Of a DNA stretch of 12,907 nt, positions 7,068 to 12,833 are shown one piece after another. The stretch covers positions 1-12,907 of the forward strand of contig JAEDCM010000039.1 of NCBI GenBank assembly GCA_016294165.1, read 5' to 3'. Both the position numbers and the translations under genes were made by a program. Numbering within the stretch: the first letter of the stretch is position 1; the number at the start of each line of letters is the position of its first letter. The notes under the pieces are model-generated. The model did not search any database, had not been told where the DNA came from, and saw only the letters and a program-made list of their open reading frames with translations. This DNA is from Anaeroplasmataceae bacterium. GTDB lineage: Bacteria > Bacillota_I > Bacilli_A > Acholeplasmatales > JAEDCM01.

Positions 7068-8868
7068 TTGGAAGTGGATTTCTATAAGGAATCCATTTTT
7101 TATATTCCCTTTTTGCGTAACAAGGATTGCCTTTTACAAAATAGATGTTTTTAGGAACATCATACCACGATGTATCTAAAGATTTATTATATATTTCCAT
7201 AATTCTTGCCCACATGTATTTGATATTTATTGGATCATTTAATACATTTTTGTCGTTTCCACTCCAAATTCCTAGGGTGATATTTTTATTAAAGCCAATC
7301 ATATAGCTATCATTGTTTGTACTACCACTTTTGGCAGCATATTTATTTGTGATGTAATCCTTTATATTATAAGCGGTGGCTTTTGTAATATTATTAATAT
7401 TTTTATCAAAGGTGTAGCTCAGCATTTCATTAATGATGTAGCATAATGCGGAATCAAGTTTGTTTTCATTTTGATCAGTAAATTCGTATATAAGCTTATC
7501 ATCACCATAAATTCTTTTAATGAAATGAGGATCAATAATATTTCCGAGGGTGCTTAAAGCATGGTAGGCGGCAGTGATTTTATATAATGAAGCGCAAGAA
7601 CTTCCTAAAGCAGCACTAGGAATTGGTTCGGCATCGATATCAAAATTTTTTAAAATGTTTACTAGTTTTTTCATTCCTATTTTCATATGAGCTTTAATTG
7701 CATAAATATTATCACTTGTAGCTAAGGCTTGAATCATTGTTATATTATCATTTTCATATAGATTATTATAGTTGCTTGGAGAATAATAAGCATTTTCAAA
7801 TAGGAAATTTGTTGGTTCACTTTTAAAGAGATTTAGTGGTTTTAATCCACATGCTAGAGCCTGATAGTATAAAAAAGGTTTAACGGTTGAACCAAGTTGT
7901 CTTTCTGATAGAATTGCTCGATTATATGATGAATCAGCATAATTTTTGCTTCCTAATATAGAGATACATCCGCCTTCATTGTTAAATGCCACCAATGATA
8001 GTTCATTATTTGAATTAATTTTAAGGGTTTTTAGATAATCGTTTATTAAAGAATTATAATAAGTTTCAACTTTGATTTTTTTGTATTTTTTGATGTTAAA
8101 TTTCTTTAATTCTTTAAGTACCATATCGGTATAAAAAAGTTTGGGTGAATGATAGATAAGATTCTTGTAAATTGTTGGAATTTCAATCAAAGCACTATCA
8201 TATTCGTTTTTTGAGATTATTTTATCATTTAATAAGATTTTTAATATTTTGTTTTTTCTAGTTCTTGAATTTTCATAATTGTTAATAGGAGAGTAAAGGC
8301 TAGGATTATTTATTGTTGCGATTAGATGAGCACTTTCACAAATTGATAAATCACTGGGTGCTTTGTTAAAAAAATAAAAAGATGCATTATAAATTCCATA
8401 AATTCCGTGGCCAAAGTATAAATTATTAAGATACCCCTCAAGTATTTCATCTTTTGTATATTTCTCTTCTAAAATTAATGAGTAAAATAATTCAGAAATC
8501 TTTCTTTTAAGCGATTTTTCATTGTCTAAGTAAATTATTCTAGTATATTGTTGTGTTATTGTAGAAGCTCCTTGAAGATTATCATTCTGGAGGTTATGAA
8601 TAGTTGATTTAATGATTCGAAACAAATCGAAGCCGGAATGTTCATAGAAGTGTTGATCTTCAATATGAACAAACATTTTTACTGTTTTTTGATTAATATT
8701 ATCTAAGGAGACATAGTTTGTATTATTAATTGAAGAATATATTAAATCATCACCATAGATTTTTATAATTTGTATAGGCTTTACAACCTTTGATGTTATT
8801 TTTAAGGTAATTAAAAGAATTACAATCAATGAATAAAAAGTAATAATAAAGTTTTTAATTATTTTCAA
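7054..8868 (-). CDS. Class A penicillin-binding protein (GT51 glycosyltransferase + transpeptidase)
   Basis: A bifunctional peptidoglycan synthase that polymerises and crosslinks glycan strands outside the membrane. From the TTG at 8868 it has 604 residues: one N-terminal membrane anchor (about 7-26), a GT51 domain (about 60-200), and a transpeptidase domain (about 290-550). The GT51 domain has catalytic E70 in HIEDQHFYEHSGFD and the GASTITQQ motif. The transpeptidase has S327-T-V-K330, S385-D-N387 and K513-S-G-S-T517; all three motifs are intact. It is shorter than typical PBP1a, with no long C-terminal extension. The frame also allows GTG at 8877, but AGGTGA would then overlap that start, whereas it lies 5 bp before the TTG at 8868. 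Its 3' end overlaps rubrerythrin by 14 bp, and I see no terminator of its own. Confidence 0.93.
   Translation of the reverse strand: MKIIKNFIITFYSLIVILLITLKITSKVVKPIQIIKIYGDDLIYSSINNTNYVSLDNINQKTVKMFVHIEDQHFYEHSGFDLFRIIKSTIHNLQNDNLQGASTITQQYTRIIYLDNEKSLKRKISELFYSLILEEKYTKDEILEGYLNNLYFGHGIYGIYNASFYFFNKAPSDLSICESAHLIATINNPSLYSPINNYENSRTRKNKILKILLNDKIISKNEYDSALIEIPTIYKNLIYHSPKLFYTDMVLKELKKFNIKKYKKIKVETYYNSLINDYLKTLKINSNNELSLVAFNNEGGCISILGSKNYADSSYNRAILSERQLGSTVKPFLYYQALACGLKPLNLFKSEPTNFLFENAYYSPSNYNNLYENDNITMIQALATSDNIYAIKAHMKIGMKKLVNILKNFDIDAEPIPSAALGSSCASLYKITAAYHALSTLGNIIDPHFIKRIYGDDKLIYEFTDQNENKLDSALCYIINEMLSYTFDKNINNITKATAYNIKDYITNKYAAKSGSTNNDSYMIGFNKNITLGIWSGNDKNVLNDPINIKYMWARIMEIYNKSLDTSWYDVPKNIYFVKGNPCYAKREYKKWIPYRNPLPINAS
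7072..7101 (+). terminator. Rubrerythrin terminator embedded in the convergent PBP coding sequence
   Basis: The core stem pairs 7075-7083 with 7087-7095 (TGGATTTCT/AGGAATCCA, one U.G) around a 3-nt loop and is extended by three outer pairs. TTTTTT follows at 7096-7101. The wobble pairs are G.U only on the + strand, supporting + direction. It starts 5 bp after the rubrerythrin stop, within the last codons of the minus-strand PBP gene. Confidence 0.82.
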
Positions 8869-8904
8869 GAAAATCACCTATTTATAGTATGCACATAATT
8901 TGTG

Positions 8905-8910
8905 ATTATA
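8905..8910 (-). promoter_or_regulatory. -10 element of the PBP gene
   Basis: On the minus strand 8910-8905 reads TATAAT, about 37 bp before the TTG start at 8868. No convincing -35 is seen. The element lies back to back with the + strand -10 at 8914-8919, so the two divergent promoters probably compete or share control. Confidence 0.45.
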
Positions 8911-8919
8911 TGGTATAAT
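8911..8919 (+). promoter_or_regulatory. Extended -10 promoter of the two-gene membrane operon
   Basis: TGG-TATAAT is a perfect extended -10. Transcription would start near 8926, so the ATG at 8925 would lie at or before the first base. This favours the ATG at 8937 as the translation start of the downstream gene. Confidence 0.6.
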
Positions 8920-8936
8920 CATAAATGGTGGTATGG

Positions 8937-9728
8937 ATGTTAAAAAAATTATTAGAGGAATTAAGAGTTGGAACAAATCTAAACACAAGACAACAAAATA
9001 TTTTAGCAAGAAAGCTTGGATTAGTAAGTGATCCAATGCGTATCATCGTTAACTTGATTTTATTTTTTTTAGGATTAGTGATTATTTTTGTTTCCTTTGG
9101 ATATAATCCGGTCATTGAAGAGAAGAACAGTTATGTATTTTTAGTTGGAGTATTGATTATTTCTTTTACAATATTTCAAATGACGACAAAGAATAATTAT
9201 AAGAAGATTCTAGATTATTATGATGCATTAAATGCTTATTTAGAAATGGCCTTTATTCAATATAAGACATATGAAGTTCAATATGTTAAATGTATTCCGA
9301 CATTAAATAATAGTTTAAAATCTGATAAGATTTTTTTATTAAGTGATGGGTATAATTTTATTATTTATGATGACTTTTTTAAAGAGACATCATATGTATT
9401 GCCTAAAGCATTTTGGGTAAATGGTCCAGCTAGATTATTGGAGTTTAATAGTAATACTATCGATGAAAAACCGGTGGTATTTACGTTTGATGATATTAAA
9501 AGTTTCCGATTAGTTGGAAATAAGCATGAAACTTTAGTTTATAATAGCCGCAAGTTATTAAGTAAAAAAATAAATTCAAGAATTGAGGATAATATATTAG
9601 CACTGGACCAAAAACCAATGGAAAACGATTATGTAATTTTTACTTTAAACTGCGGGATTGTATACAAATTAAGTGTTGAGGTTTATGATTGGTTAGTTGA
9701 ATTATTACCGCTAAAGGAGCTGAAATAA
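8937..9728 (+). CDS. Unrecognised membrane protein with two N-terminal helices
   Basis: I do not recognise this 263-residue protein. It has an N-terminal amphipathic, basic segment (MLKKLLEELRVG, then RQQNILARK), two hydrophobic helices at about 35-54 (rich in L, I, F) and 65-80, and a soluble domain of about 175 residues. That domain is rich in alternating hydrophobic strands (KIFLLSDGYNFIIYDD, YVIFTLNCGIVYKLSV) and ends in a short helix. The pattern resembles small membrane-anchored beta domains such as bacterial PH-like modules, but no motif proves it. The start at 8937 is chosen because the promoter's expected start point lies near 8926 and GGTGG precedes it; 8925 is the longer alternative. 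It shares one base (TAATG) with the next gene. Confidence 0.78.
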   Translation: MLKKLLEELRVGTNLNTRQQNILARKLGLVSDPMRIIVNLILFFLGLVIIFVSFGYNPVIEEKNSYVFLVGVLIISFTIFQMTTKNNYKKILDYYDALNAYLEMAFIQYKTYEVQYVKCIPTLNNSLKSDKIFLLSDGYNFIIYDDFFKETSYVLPKAFWVNGPARLLEFNSNTIDEKPVVFTFDDIKSFRLVGNKHETLVYNSRKLLSKKINSRIEDNILALDQKPMENDYVIFTLNCGIVYKLSVEVYDWLVELLPLKELK

Positions 9729-9913
9729 TGAAGAAATTTTATATATTTATTAAATTCTTTTTGATTTTTATCATTTGTTTTTCAATTTCTTTTATTGTTT
9801 ATAATTCAATTGGAAATAATGAAAATGGCTTTGATATAACTTTTTTTGAAAAAATTATAAAGATTAAAATTGGTGGCTTAGATGAATTTATCAAAGATAT
9901 TAGTTTTAATTAA
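9728..9913 (+). CDS. Small single-pass membrane protein, 61 residues, unknown function
   Basis: One hydrophobic helix (about residues 5-27, rich in F and I) is followed by a polar tail of about 34 residues. The start overlaps the upstream stop by one base (TAATG), with AAAGGAG 7 bp before it, so it is very probably translated and coupled to the upstream membrane protein. A cleavable signal peptide is possible but no good cleavage site is visible. It may be a partner or regulator of the preceding protein; that is inference from coupling alone. Confidence 0.65.
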   Translation: MKKFYIFIKFFLIFIICFSISFIVYNSIGNNENGFDITFFEKIIKIKIGGLDEFIKDISFN

Positions 9914-9922
9914 TAAAAGTTC

Positions 9923-9951
9923 TTGCATGTACTAAGTCTTTGTGTTATAAT
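9923..9951 (+). promoter_or_regulatory. Strong sigma-A promoter of rpsF-ssb-rpsR
   Basis: TTGCAT (9923-9928), a 17-bp spacer, and TATAAT (9946-9951) with a TGT extension at 9943-9945. This is the best promoter in the window. The expected start is near G9957, leaving a leader of about 70 nt. Confidence 0.85.
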
Positions 9952-9958
9952 AAATTGC

Positions 9959-10001
9959 TGTGAGAAATTCTCACATCCTTGCTTATATGTGAAATATAAG
10001 C
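9959..10001 (+). promoter_or_regulatory. Two-hairpin leader of the rpsF operon mRNA
   Basis: Hairpin 1 pairs 9959-9966 with 9968-9975 (TGTGAGAA/TTCTCACA; in practice a 6-bp stem with a 5-nt loop) and lies at the very 5' end. Hairpin 2 pairs 9981-9988 with 9994-10001 (GCTTATAT/ATATAAGC, loop GTGAA). rpsF leaders are known sites for S6:S18 autoregulation, but I do not find the CCG-containing bulge expected for that motif. The hairpins may instead stabilise the mRNA. Confidence 0.5.
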
Positions 10002-10027
10002 CATAGACCAAAAGGAGGTAGAAAATT

Positions 10028-10309
10028 ATGAAGAAGTATGAAGTTATGTACATTGTTCGTCCTACTTTAGATGCAGATGCTACTAAGGCAGTTATTGAAC
10101 TAGTAACTAATATCTTTAAAAACAATAATTCTACAGTTTTAGAAACTAAGGAAATTGGACTTAAGGATTTAGCTTACGAAATTGAACATCACAAAAAAGG
10201 TTTCTATGTATGGCACTTAGTTGAGGCTACAAAAGAAGCTGTTAATGAATTCAACCGTGTTGTACGCATTAACGAAGATATTATTCGTGATATCTTAGTT
10301 TTAGCGTAA
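10028..10309 (+). CDS. rpsF: 30S ribosomal protein bS6
   Basis: The 93-residue product is a full-length bS6. MKKYEVMYIVRPTLD, the GLKDLAYEIEHHKKGFYVW segment and NEFNRVVRINEDIIRDILV are characteristic. S6 pairs with S18 on the platform of the small subunit. It is preceded by an optimal AAAGGAGGT and leads the conserved rpsF-ssb-rpsR operon. Confidence 0.97.
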   Translation: MKKYEVMYIVRPTLDADATKAVIELVTNIFKNNNSTVLETKEIGLKDLAYEIEHHKKGFYVWHLVEATKEAVNEFNRVVRINEDIIRDILVLA

Positions 10310-10323
10310 GGAGGTAATTTCTG

Positions 10324-10725
10324 ATGATTAATAAAGTAATATTAGTAGGAAGAATTACTAGAGATCCTGAATTAAGAACAATTGGTAGTGGGGTTGCTTG
10401 TGTAAACTTTACAGTTGCATGCAATCGTCCTTTCCAAGATCAACAAGGTGAAAGAGCAGCTGATTTTATTAATTGCGTTGTATGGCGTAAGCAAGCTGAG
10501 AATTTAGCAAGATACGTTAAAAAAGGCGCTTTAATTGGAATTGAAGGAAGAATTCAAACTAGAAATTATGAGGCTGATGGACAAACTAGATATGTCACTG
10601 AGGTTTTATGTGATAATATTCAGTTCTTAGAAGCAAAACAAGAAGCATCAACTCGTCAAGCTGAAGAGTCTGATCCGTTTATGAATCAAACTAAATATGT
10701 TGACGATGATGATGTACCATTCTAA
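10324..10725 (+). CDS. ssb: Single-stranded DNA-binding protein
   Basis: The protein coats single-stranded DNA in replication and repair and recruits partners through its C-terminal tip. An OB fold fills residues 1-105 (MINKVILVGRITRDPELR, VNFTVACNR, DFINCVVWRKQAENLARYVKKG, IEGRIQTRNYE). A short linker leads to the acidic tip DDDDVPF. At 133 residues it is much shorter than Bacillus SSB (about 170), the loss being in the disordered linker. AAGGAGG follows the rpsF stop directly, with a 14-bp intergenic gap. Confidence 0.97.
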   Translation: MINKVILVGRITRDPELRTIGSGVACVNFTVACNRPFQDQQGERAADFINCVVWRKQAENLARYVKKGALIGIEGRIQTRNYEADGQTRYVTEVLCDNIQFLEAKQEASTRQAEESDPFMNQTKYVDDDDVPF

Positions 10726-10742
10726 TAAGGAGGAAAGCAATA

Positions 10743-10967
10743 ATGCAACAACAATATAAAAGAAGACGTAAAGTTTGTTACTTTACTCAAAATAAAATTG
10801 AAAAAATCGATTTTAAAAATGTTGATTTATTAAAGAAGTTTGTTACTGACCGTGGTAAAATCTTACCAAGACGTGCAACAGGAACAAGTGCAAGATATCA
10901 AAGAATGTTAGTTGTAGCTATTAAGCGCGCTAGACATATGGCATTACTTCCATTTGTTAAAGACTAA
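10743..10967 (+). CDS. rpsR: 30S ribosomal protein bS18
   Basis: The 74-residue product is a complete bS18. KRRRKVCYFTQNK, the IDFKNVDLLKKFVTDRGKILPRR segment and TGTSARYQR...VAIKRARHMALLPF are signature sequences. It binds S6 and 16S rRNA. AAGGAGG precedes the start, and the gene ends the operon. The rplI/dnaB genes that often follow in Bacilli are not adjacent here. Confidence 0.97.
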   Translation: MQQQYKRRRKVCYFTQNKIEKIDFKNVDLLKKFVTDRGKILPRRATGTSARYQRMLVVAIKRARHMALLPFVKD

Positions 10968-10971
10968 TGAA

Positions 10972-11017
10972 TTTTGTGTCGCAAGACAAATCTGTTTAGC
11001 ATAAATGTTACACAAAA
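10972..11017 (+). other. Possible branched fold in the rpsR 3' untranslated region
   Basis: TTTTGTGT (10972-10979) is the exact complement of ACACAAAA (11010-11017). Between them lie TGTC-GCAA-GACA (10977-10988, a GNRA tetraloop) and GTTTA-GCA-TAAAT (10994-11006). Using only the outer five pairs, these form a small three-way junction. It sits between the stop codon and the terminator; a role in mRNA stability or feedback is speculative. Confidence 0.35.
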
Positions 11018-11030
11018 AGTAGCGAAAGAT

Positions 11031-11056
11031 AGAGACCTAGCAATAGGTCTTTTTTC
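11031..11056 (+). terminator. Rho-independent terminator of rpsF-ssb-rpsR
   Basis: AGACCTA (11033-11039), GCAA loop, TAGGTCT (11044-11050), then a T-run to 11055 and a further T-rich stretch. Outer bases 11031-11032 add an A-U and a G.U pair. It begins about 65 bp after the rpsR stop. Confidence 0.92.
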
Positions 11057-11073
11057 TTTTTATTGTATATCCA

Positions 11074-11090
11074 GCTGGATTCGAACCAGC
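11074..11090 (-). other. tRNA T-arm-like sequence (isolated)
   Basis: On the minus strand this reads GCTGG-TTCGAAT-CCAGC, a canonical 5-bp T-stem with a perfect T-loop. No matching acceptor 5' strand, D-arm or anticodon arm is found at the right distance, and CCA is not encoded. It could be a tRNA remnant, an integration-site scar, or a T-arm-like hairpin of the candidate RNA. Confidence 0.55.
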
Positions 11091-11243
11091 GCGTGAGTGC
11101 GTACGTGCGTTATGGAAGGCTAGACGACAGAGATTGAAAGCACAAAAATGACAGGGGTTAGAAATTGGCTTTATGGGTGTGGTAAGAAGAACTGGCCTTC
11201 CGCTAGCCGACCGCGTCATTTTTGTGCTATCGAGCTATGGCAC
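11074..11243 (+). ncRNA. Candidate structured non-coding RNA with pseudoknot
   Basis: G+C is 50% over 11071-11250 against about 30% around it. Helix B pairs 11139-11152 with 11215-11228 (14 bp, perfect). Nested inside it, GGUUAG (11156-11161) pairs with CUAGCC (11203-11208). Helix A pairs 11113-11123 with 11192-11202 (11 bp including two U.G) and crosses B, giving a pseudoknot. GTGCTAT/ATGGCAC (11224-11243) is an alternative hairpin using the 3' side of B. The imperfect pairs are G.U on the + strand and would be A.C mismatches on the minus strand, which sets the likely sense. A terminator follows at 11338-11365. I found no motif of RNase P RNA, tmRNA, SRP RNA, T-box or the common riboswitches, and no clear promoter, so the 5' end is unknown. 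Confidence 0.45.
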
Positions 11244-11248
11244 TAGAC

Positions 11249-11292
11249 ATTTTGTAATATTACAAGCCCAATTTGAACTTTTATTACAAAAT
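11249..11292 (+). repeat. AT-rich inverted repeat upstream of the terminator
   Basis: Bases 11249-11259 (ATTTTGTAATA) are exactly complementary to 11282-11292, enclosing a 22-nt loop. The left arm also overlaps the perfect palindrome TGTAATATTACA (11253-11264), so two folds compete. It may be a 3' domain of the candidate RNA. Confidence 0.5.
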
Positions 11293-11337
11293 AGATTTGG
11301 AAAAATTACAGATAGCATTCGTATAAAAGATTATATA

Positions 11338-11365
11338 AGATCGCTTAAAAGAGCGGTCTTTTTTT
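11338..11365 (+). terminator. Rho-independent terminator closing the candidate RNA region
   Basis: AGATCGCT (11338-11345) pairs with AGCGGTCT (11352-11359) with one U.G wobble that exists only on the + strand. The loop is TAAAAG and the T-run continues to 11365. No protein gene ends just upstream, so it implies a + strand transcript in the gene-free region, though it could also act as a second stop for rpsR read-through. Confidence 0.85.
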
Positions 11366-11396
11366 GTGTTTTAAGGCATAAAAAGATAAATTGCGT

Positions 11397-11412
11397 TTGA
11401 AAAAGAGGACAT
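11397..11412 (+). repeat. 16-bp direct repeat, copy 1
   Basis: TTGAAAAAGAGGACAT occurs here and again 33 bp downstream at 11430-11445. Closely spaced repeats of this kind, with GGACA cores, resemble transposase-binding ends of IS21-like elements. That resemblance is from memory of such ends, not a database match. Confidence 0.7.
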
Positions 11413-11429
11413 AATTTTATCATTTTGTA

Positions 11430-11445
11430 TTGAAAAAGAGGACAT
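11430..11445 (+). repeat. 16-bp direct repeat, copy 2 (contains a promoter -35)
   Basis: It is identical to 11397-11412. Its first six bases, TTGAAA, are a good -35 hexamer placed exactly 17 bp before TATAAT at 11453-11458. Copy 1 has no -10 at that distance. Confidence 0.8.
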
Positions 11446-11458
11446 TGCATAATATAAT
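11430..11458 (+). promoter_or_regulatory. Promoter of the DUF4143 ATPase gene
   Basis: TTGAAA (11430-11435), 17-bp spacer, TATAAT (11453-11458). The predicted start near 11465 gives a leader of only about 13 nt, beginning at the GGAGAT ribosome binding site. Confidence 0.7.
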
Positions 11459-11477
11459 ATATATGGAGATGACATTT

Positions 11478-12833
11478 ATGCTATGGAGAAAACGTCAAAA
11501 AGATATTATAGATTGGATTTATAATGAGAAAAAAGCATTATTAGTAACTGGTGCTAGACAAATTGGTAAAACATATTTGATTAAGAAAACATTAGAACAA
11601 GAAAATTGTGATTTCGTTGAATTCAATCTAATTAAACAACCTGAAATTGTTAAGCTTTTAGAATCTGTTTCTAATGATGATTGTAAAACATTTTTAGAAC
11701 GTTTAACTATTGCTACTACACACGATTTAAAGAAGGGAAAAACTATTATATTTTTCGATGAAATTCAAGAGTATAAAGAAATAGTTACTAAAATTAAATT
11801 TTTAGTTGAAGAAGGCAGTTTTAAGTATGTGTTTAGTGGTTCTTTACTTGGGGTAGAATTAACAGGGTTAAAATCAGCTCCAGTTGGTTATTTAAATACA
11901 ATAGAAATGTTTCCTTTAGATTTTGAAGAATATATTGTTGCCTTAAACATTAAAAGAGAAACAATTAATAAATTAAAAAAATCTTTTGATGAAAAGACAA
12001 AAGTAGATGAATTTGTACATGGTAGAATGATAGAAGCATTTAAGAGTTATCTATTAGTTGGTGGTATGCCAGAAGCGGTTGTCTCTTATATTAATGAAGC
12101 TGATTATAATAAGGTTTATAACATACATTTAAGCATTATAGAACAATATAAATTGGACTTTACTAAATATGAAAAAGAAAAAAGATTAAAGCTAAAGAAA
12201 ATATATGACCTTATTCCTGCTGAACTTGCTGATAAGAATAAGAGATATATCTTTAAAAATATTGATCCAAATATAAAATATGATAGATATGAAAATAGCT
12301 TTAATTGGTTAATTGATGCCGGTGTTGCACTTCCTGTTTATAATGTTACAGAACCAAGGTTGCCATTGTTAATTAACAGCAAGAGTAATTTATTCAAATT
12401 ATTTTTATCTGACATAGGTATGTTAACGAGTTTATATGGCAAGACTACTCAAATGGCTATTATGAACGATGATATATCACTAAATTGTGGGGCTATATAT
12501 GAAAATGTGGTTGCCCAAGAATTAAATTCGCATGGATTTAAAACTTATTATTTTAACAGCCATAAACAAGGAGAATTAGATTTCGTTGTAGAATATAGAG
12601 ATTTTGTGTGTCCAATTGAAGTGAAAAGCGGAAAAGATTATACTAAACATAGCGCCTTGAGTAATGTGTTAAATAATAAAGATTATGGAATTAAGGACGC
12701 CTTAGTTTTTTCTAATTTTAATGTAGAAGTTAATCGAAACGTAATATATTATCCAATTTACTTTATTATGTTTTTAGAAGAACAGTCATTTCAATTGCCG
12801 AAGATTAATAAAATAGATTTATCGGATTTATAA
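11478..12833 (+). CDS. AAA ATPase with DUF4143 C-terminal domain
   Basis: The 451-residue protein belongs to the large AAA/DUF4143 family, common and mobile in anaerobes but without a settled function. Walker A is GARQIGKT (25-32), Walker B is IIFFDEIQ (D94-E95), and a sensor-like FSGS lies at 119-122. LVGGMPEAV (193-201) is typical of the family's middle region. The DUF4143 part has LSDIGML (310-316), Y341-E342 and a PD-(D/E)xK-like pattern: D368 in GELDFVV, then E381-V-K383 in PIEVKSG. I chose the ATG at 11478 because GGAGAT (11465-11470) sits at proper distance; the longer frame from TTG 11430 would start inside the promoter. It stands alone, next to a core ribosomal operon and flanked by repeat-like sequence, so acquisition by transfer is likely. 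A toxin-antitoxin or defence role is only possible. Confidence 0.9.
   Translation: MLWRKRQKDIIDWIYNEKKALLVTGARQIGKTYLIKKTLEQENCDFVEFNLIKQPEIVKLLESVSNDDCKTFLERLTIATTHDLKKGKTIIFFDEIQEYKEIVTKIKFLVEEGSFKYVFSGSLLGVELTGLKSAPVGYLNTIEMFPLDFEEYIVALNIKRETINKLKKSFDEKTKVDEFVHGRMIEAFKSYLLVGGMPEAVVSYINEADYNKVYNIHLSIIEQYKLDFTKYEKEKRLKLKKIYDLIPAELADKNKRYIFKNIDPNIKYDRYENSFNWLIDAGVALPVYNVTEPRLPLLINSKSNLFKLFLSDIGMLTSLYGKTTQMAIMNDDISLNCGAIYENVVAQELNSHGFKTYYFNSHKQGELDFVVEYRDFVCPIEVKSGKDYTKHSALSNVLNNKDYGIKDALVFSNFNVEVNRNVIYYPIYFIMFLEEQSFQLPKINKIDLSDL

Larger units (their letters stand above)
11057..11477. other. 421-bp stretch without a convincing protein gene
   Basis: It holds, in order: a T-rich terminator tail; a tRNA T-arm-like hairpin (11074-11090); a 50% G+C block with interleaved inverted repeats (11113-11228); an alternative hairpin (11224-11243); an AT-rich 11-bp inverted repeat (11249-11259 with 11282-11292); a terminator (11338-11365); and two 16-bp direct repeats with a promoter (11397-11458). 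Short open frames cross it on both strands, but they lack ribosome binding sites and their peptides look like translated structured RNA. Confidence 0.8.

Noticed and set aside
6913..7179. 88-residue + strand open frame over the end of rubrerythrin
   Set aside because: Out-of-frame shadow of rubrerythrin and the antisense PBP; it crosses the terminator at 7072-7101.
8906..9115. 69-residue minus-strand open frame opposite the unknown membrane protein
   Set aside because: Overlaps the divergent promoter region and the start of a better supported gene.
9910..10125. 71-residue minus-strand open frame opposite the rpsF promoter and leader
   Set aside because: Covers a strong + strand promoter and the start of rpsF; no independent support.
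10968..11056. T-box or metabolite riboswitch before the terminator at 11031
   Set aside because: No T-box sequence or riboswitch core motif is present, and no gene follows the terminator closely; it fits the end of the rpsR operon.
11061..11145. A complete tRNA gene on the minus strand around the T-arm motif
   Set aside because: The 7 bases after the T-arm (TGGATAT) have no complementary 5' acceptor strand upstream, and no 5-bp stem with a 7-base anticodon loop sits at the right spacing. Only the T-arm is supported.
11037..11219. 60-residue open frame on the minus strand across the GC-rich block
   Set aside because: No ribosome binding site, and the peptide contains a translated T-arm (RAGSNPAGYT), typical of spurious frames over structured RNA.
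11173..11400. 75-residue open frame on the + strand across the same block
   Set aside because: No ribosome binding site; it runs through helices of the candidate RNA and through the terminator at 11338-11365.
11478..12833. DUF4143 ATPase as part of a defence system
   Set aside because: No nuclease, methylase, reverse transcriptase or toxin-antitoxin partner is visible in the window, so a defence role cannot be claimed.
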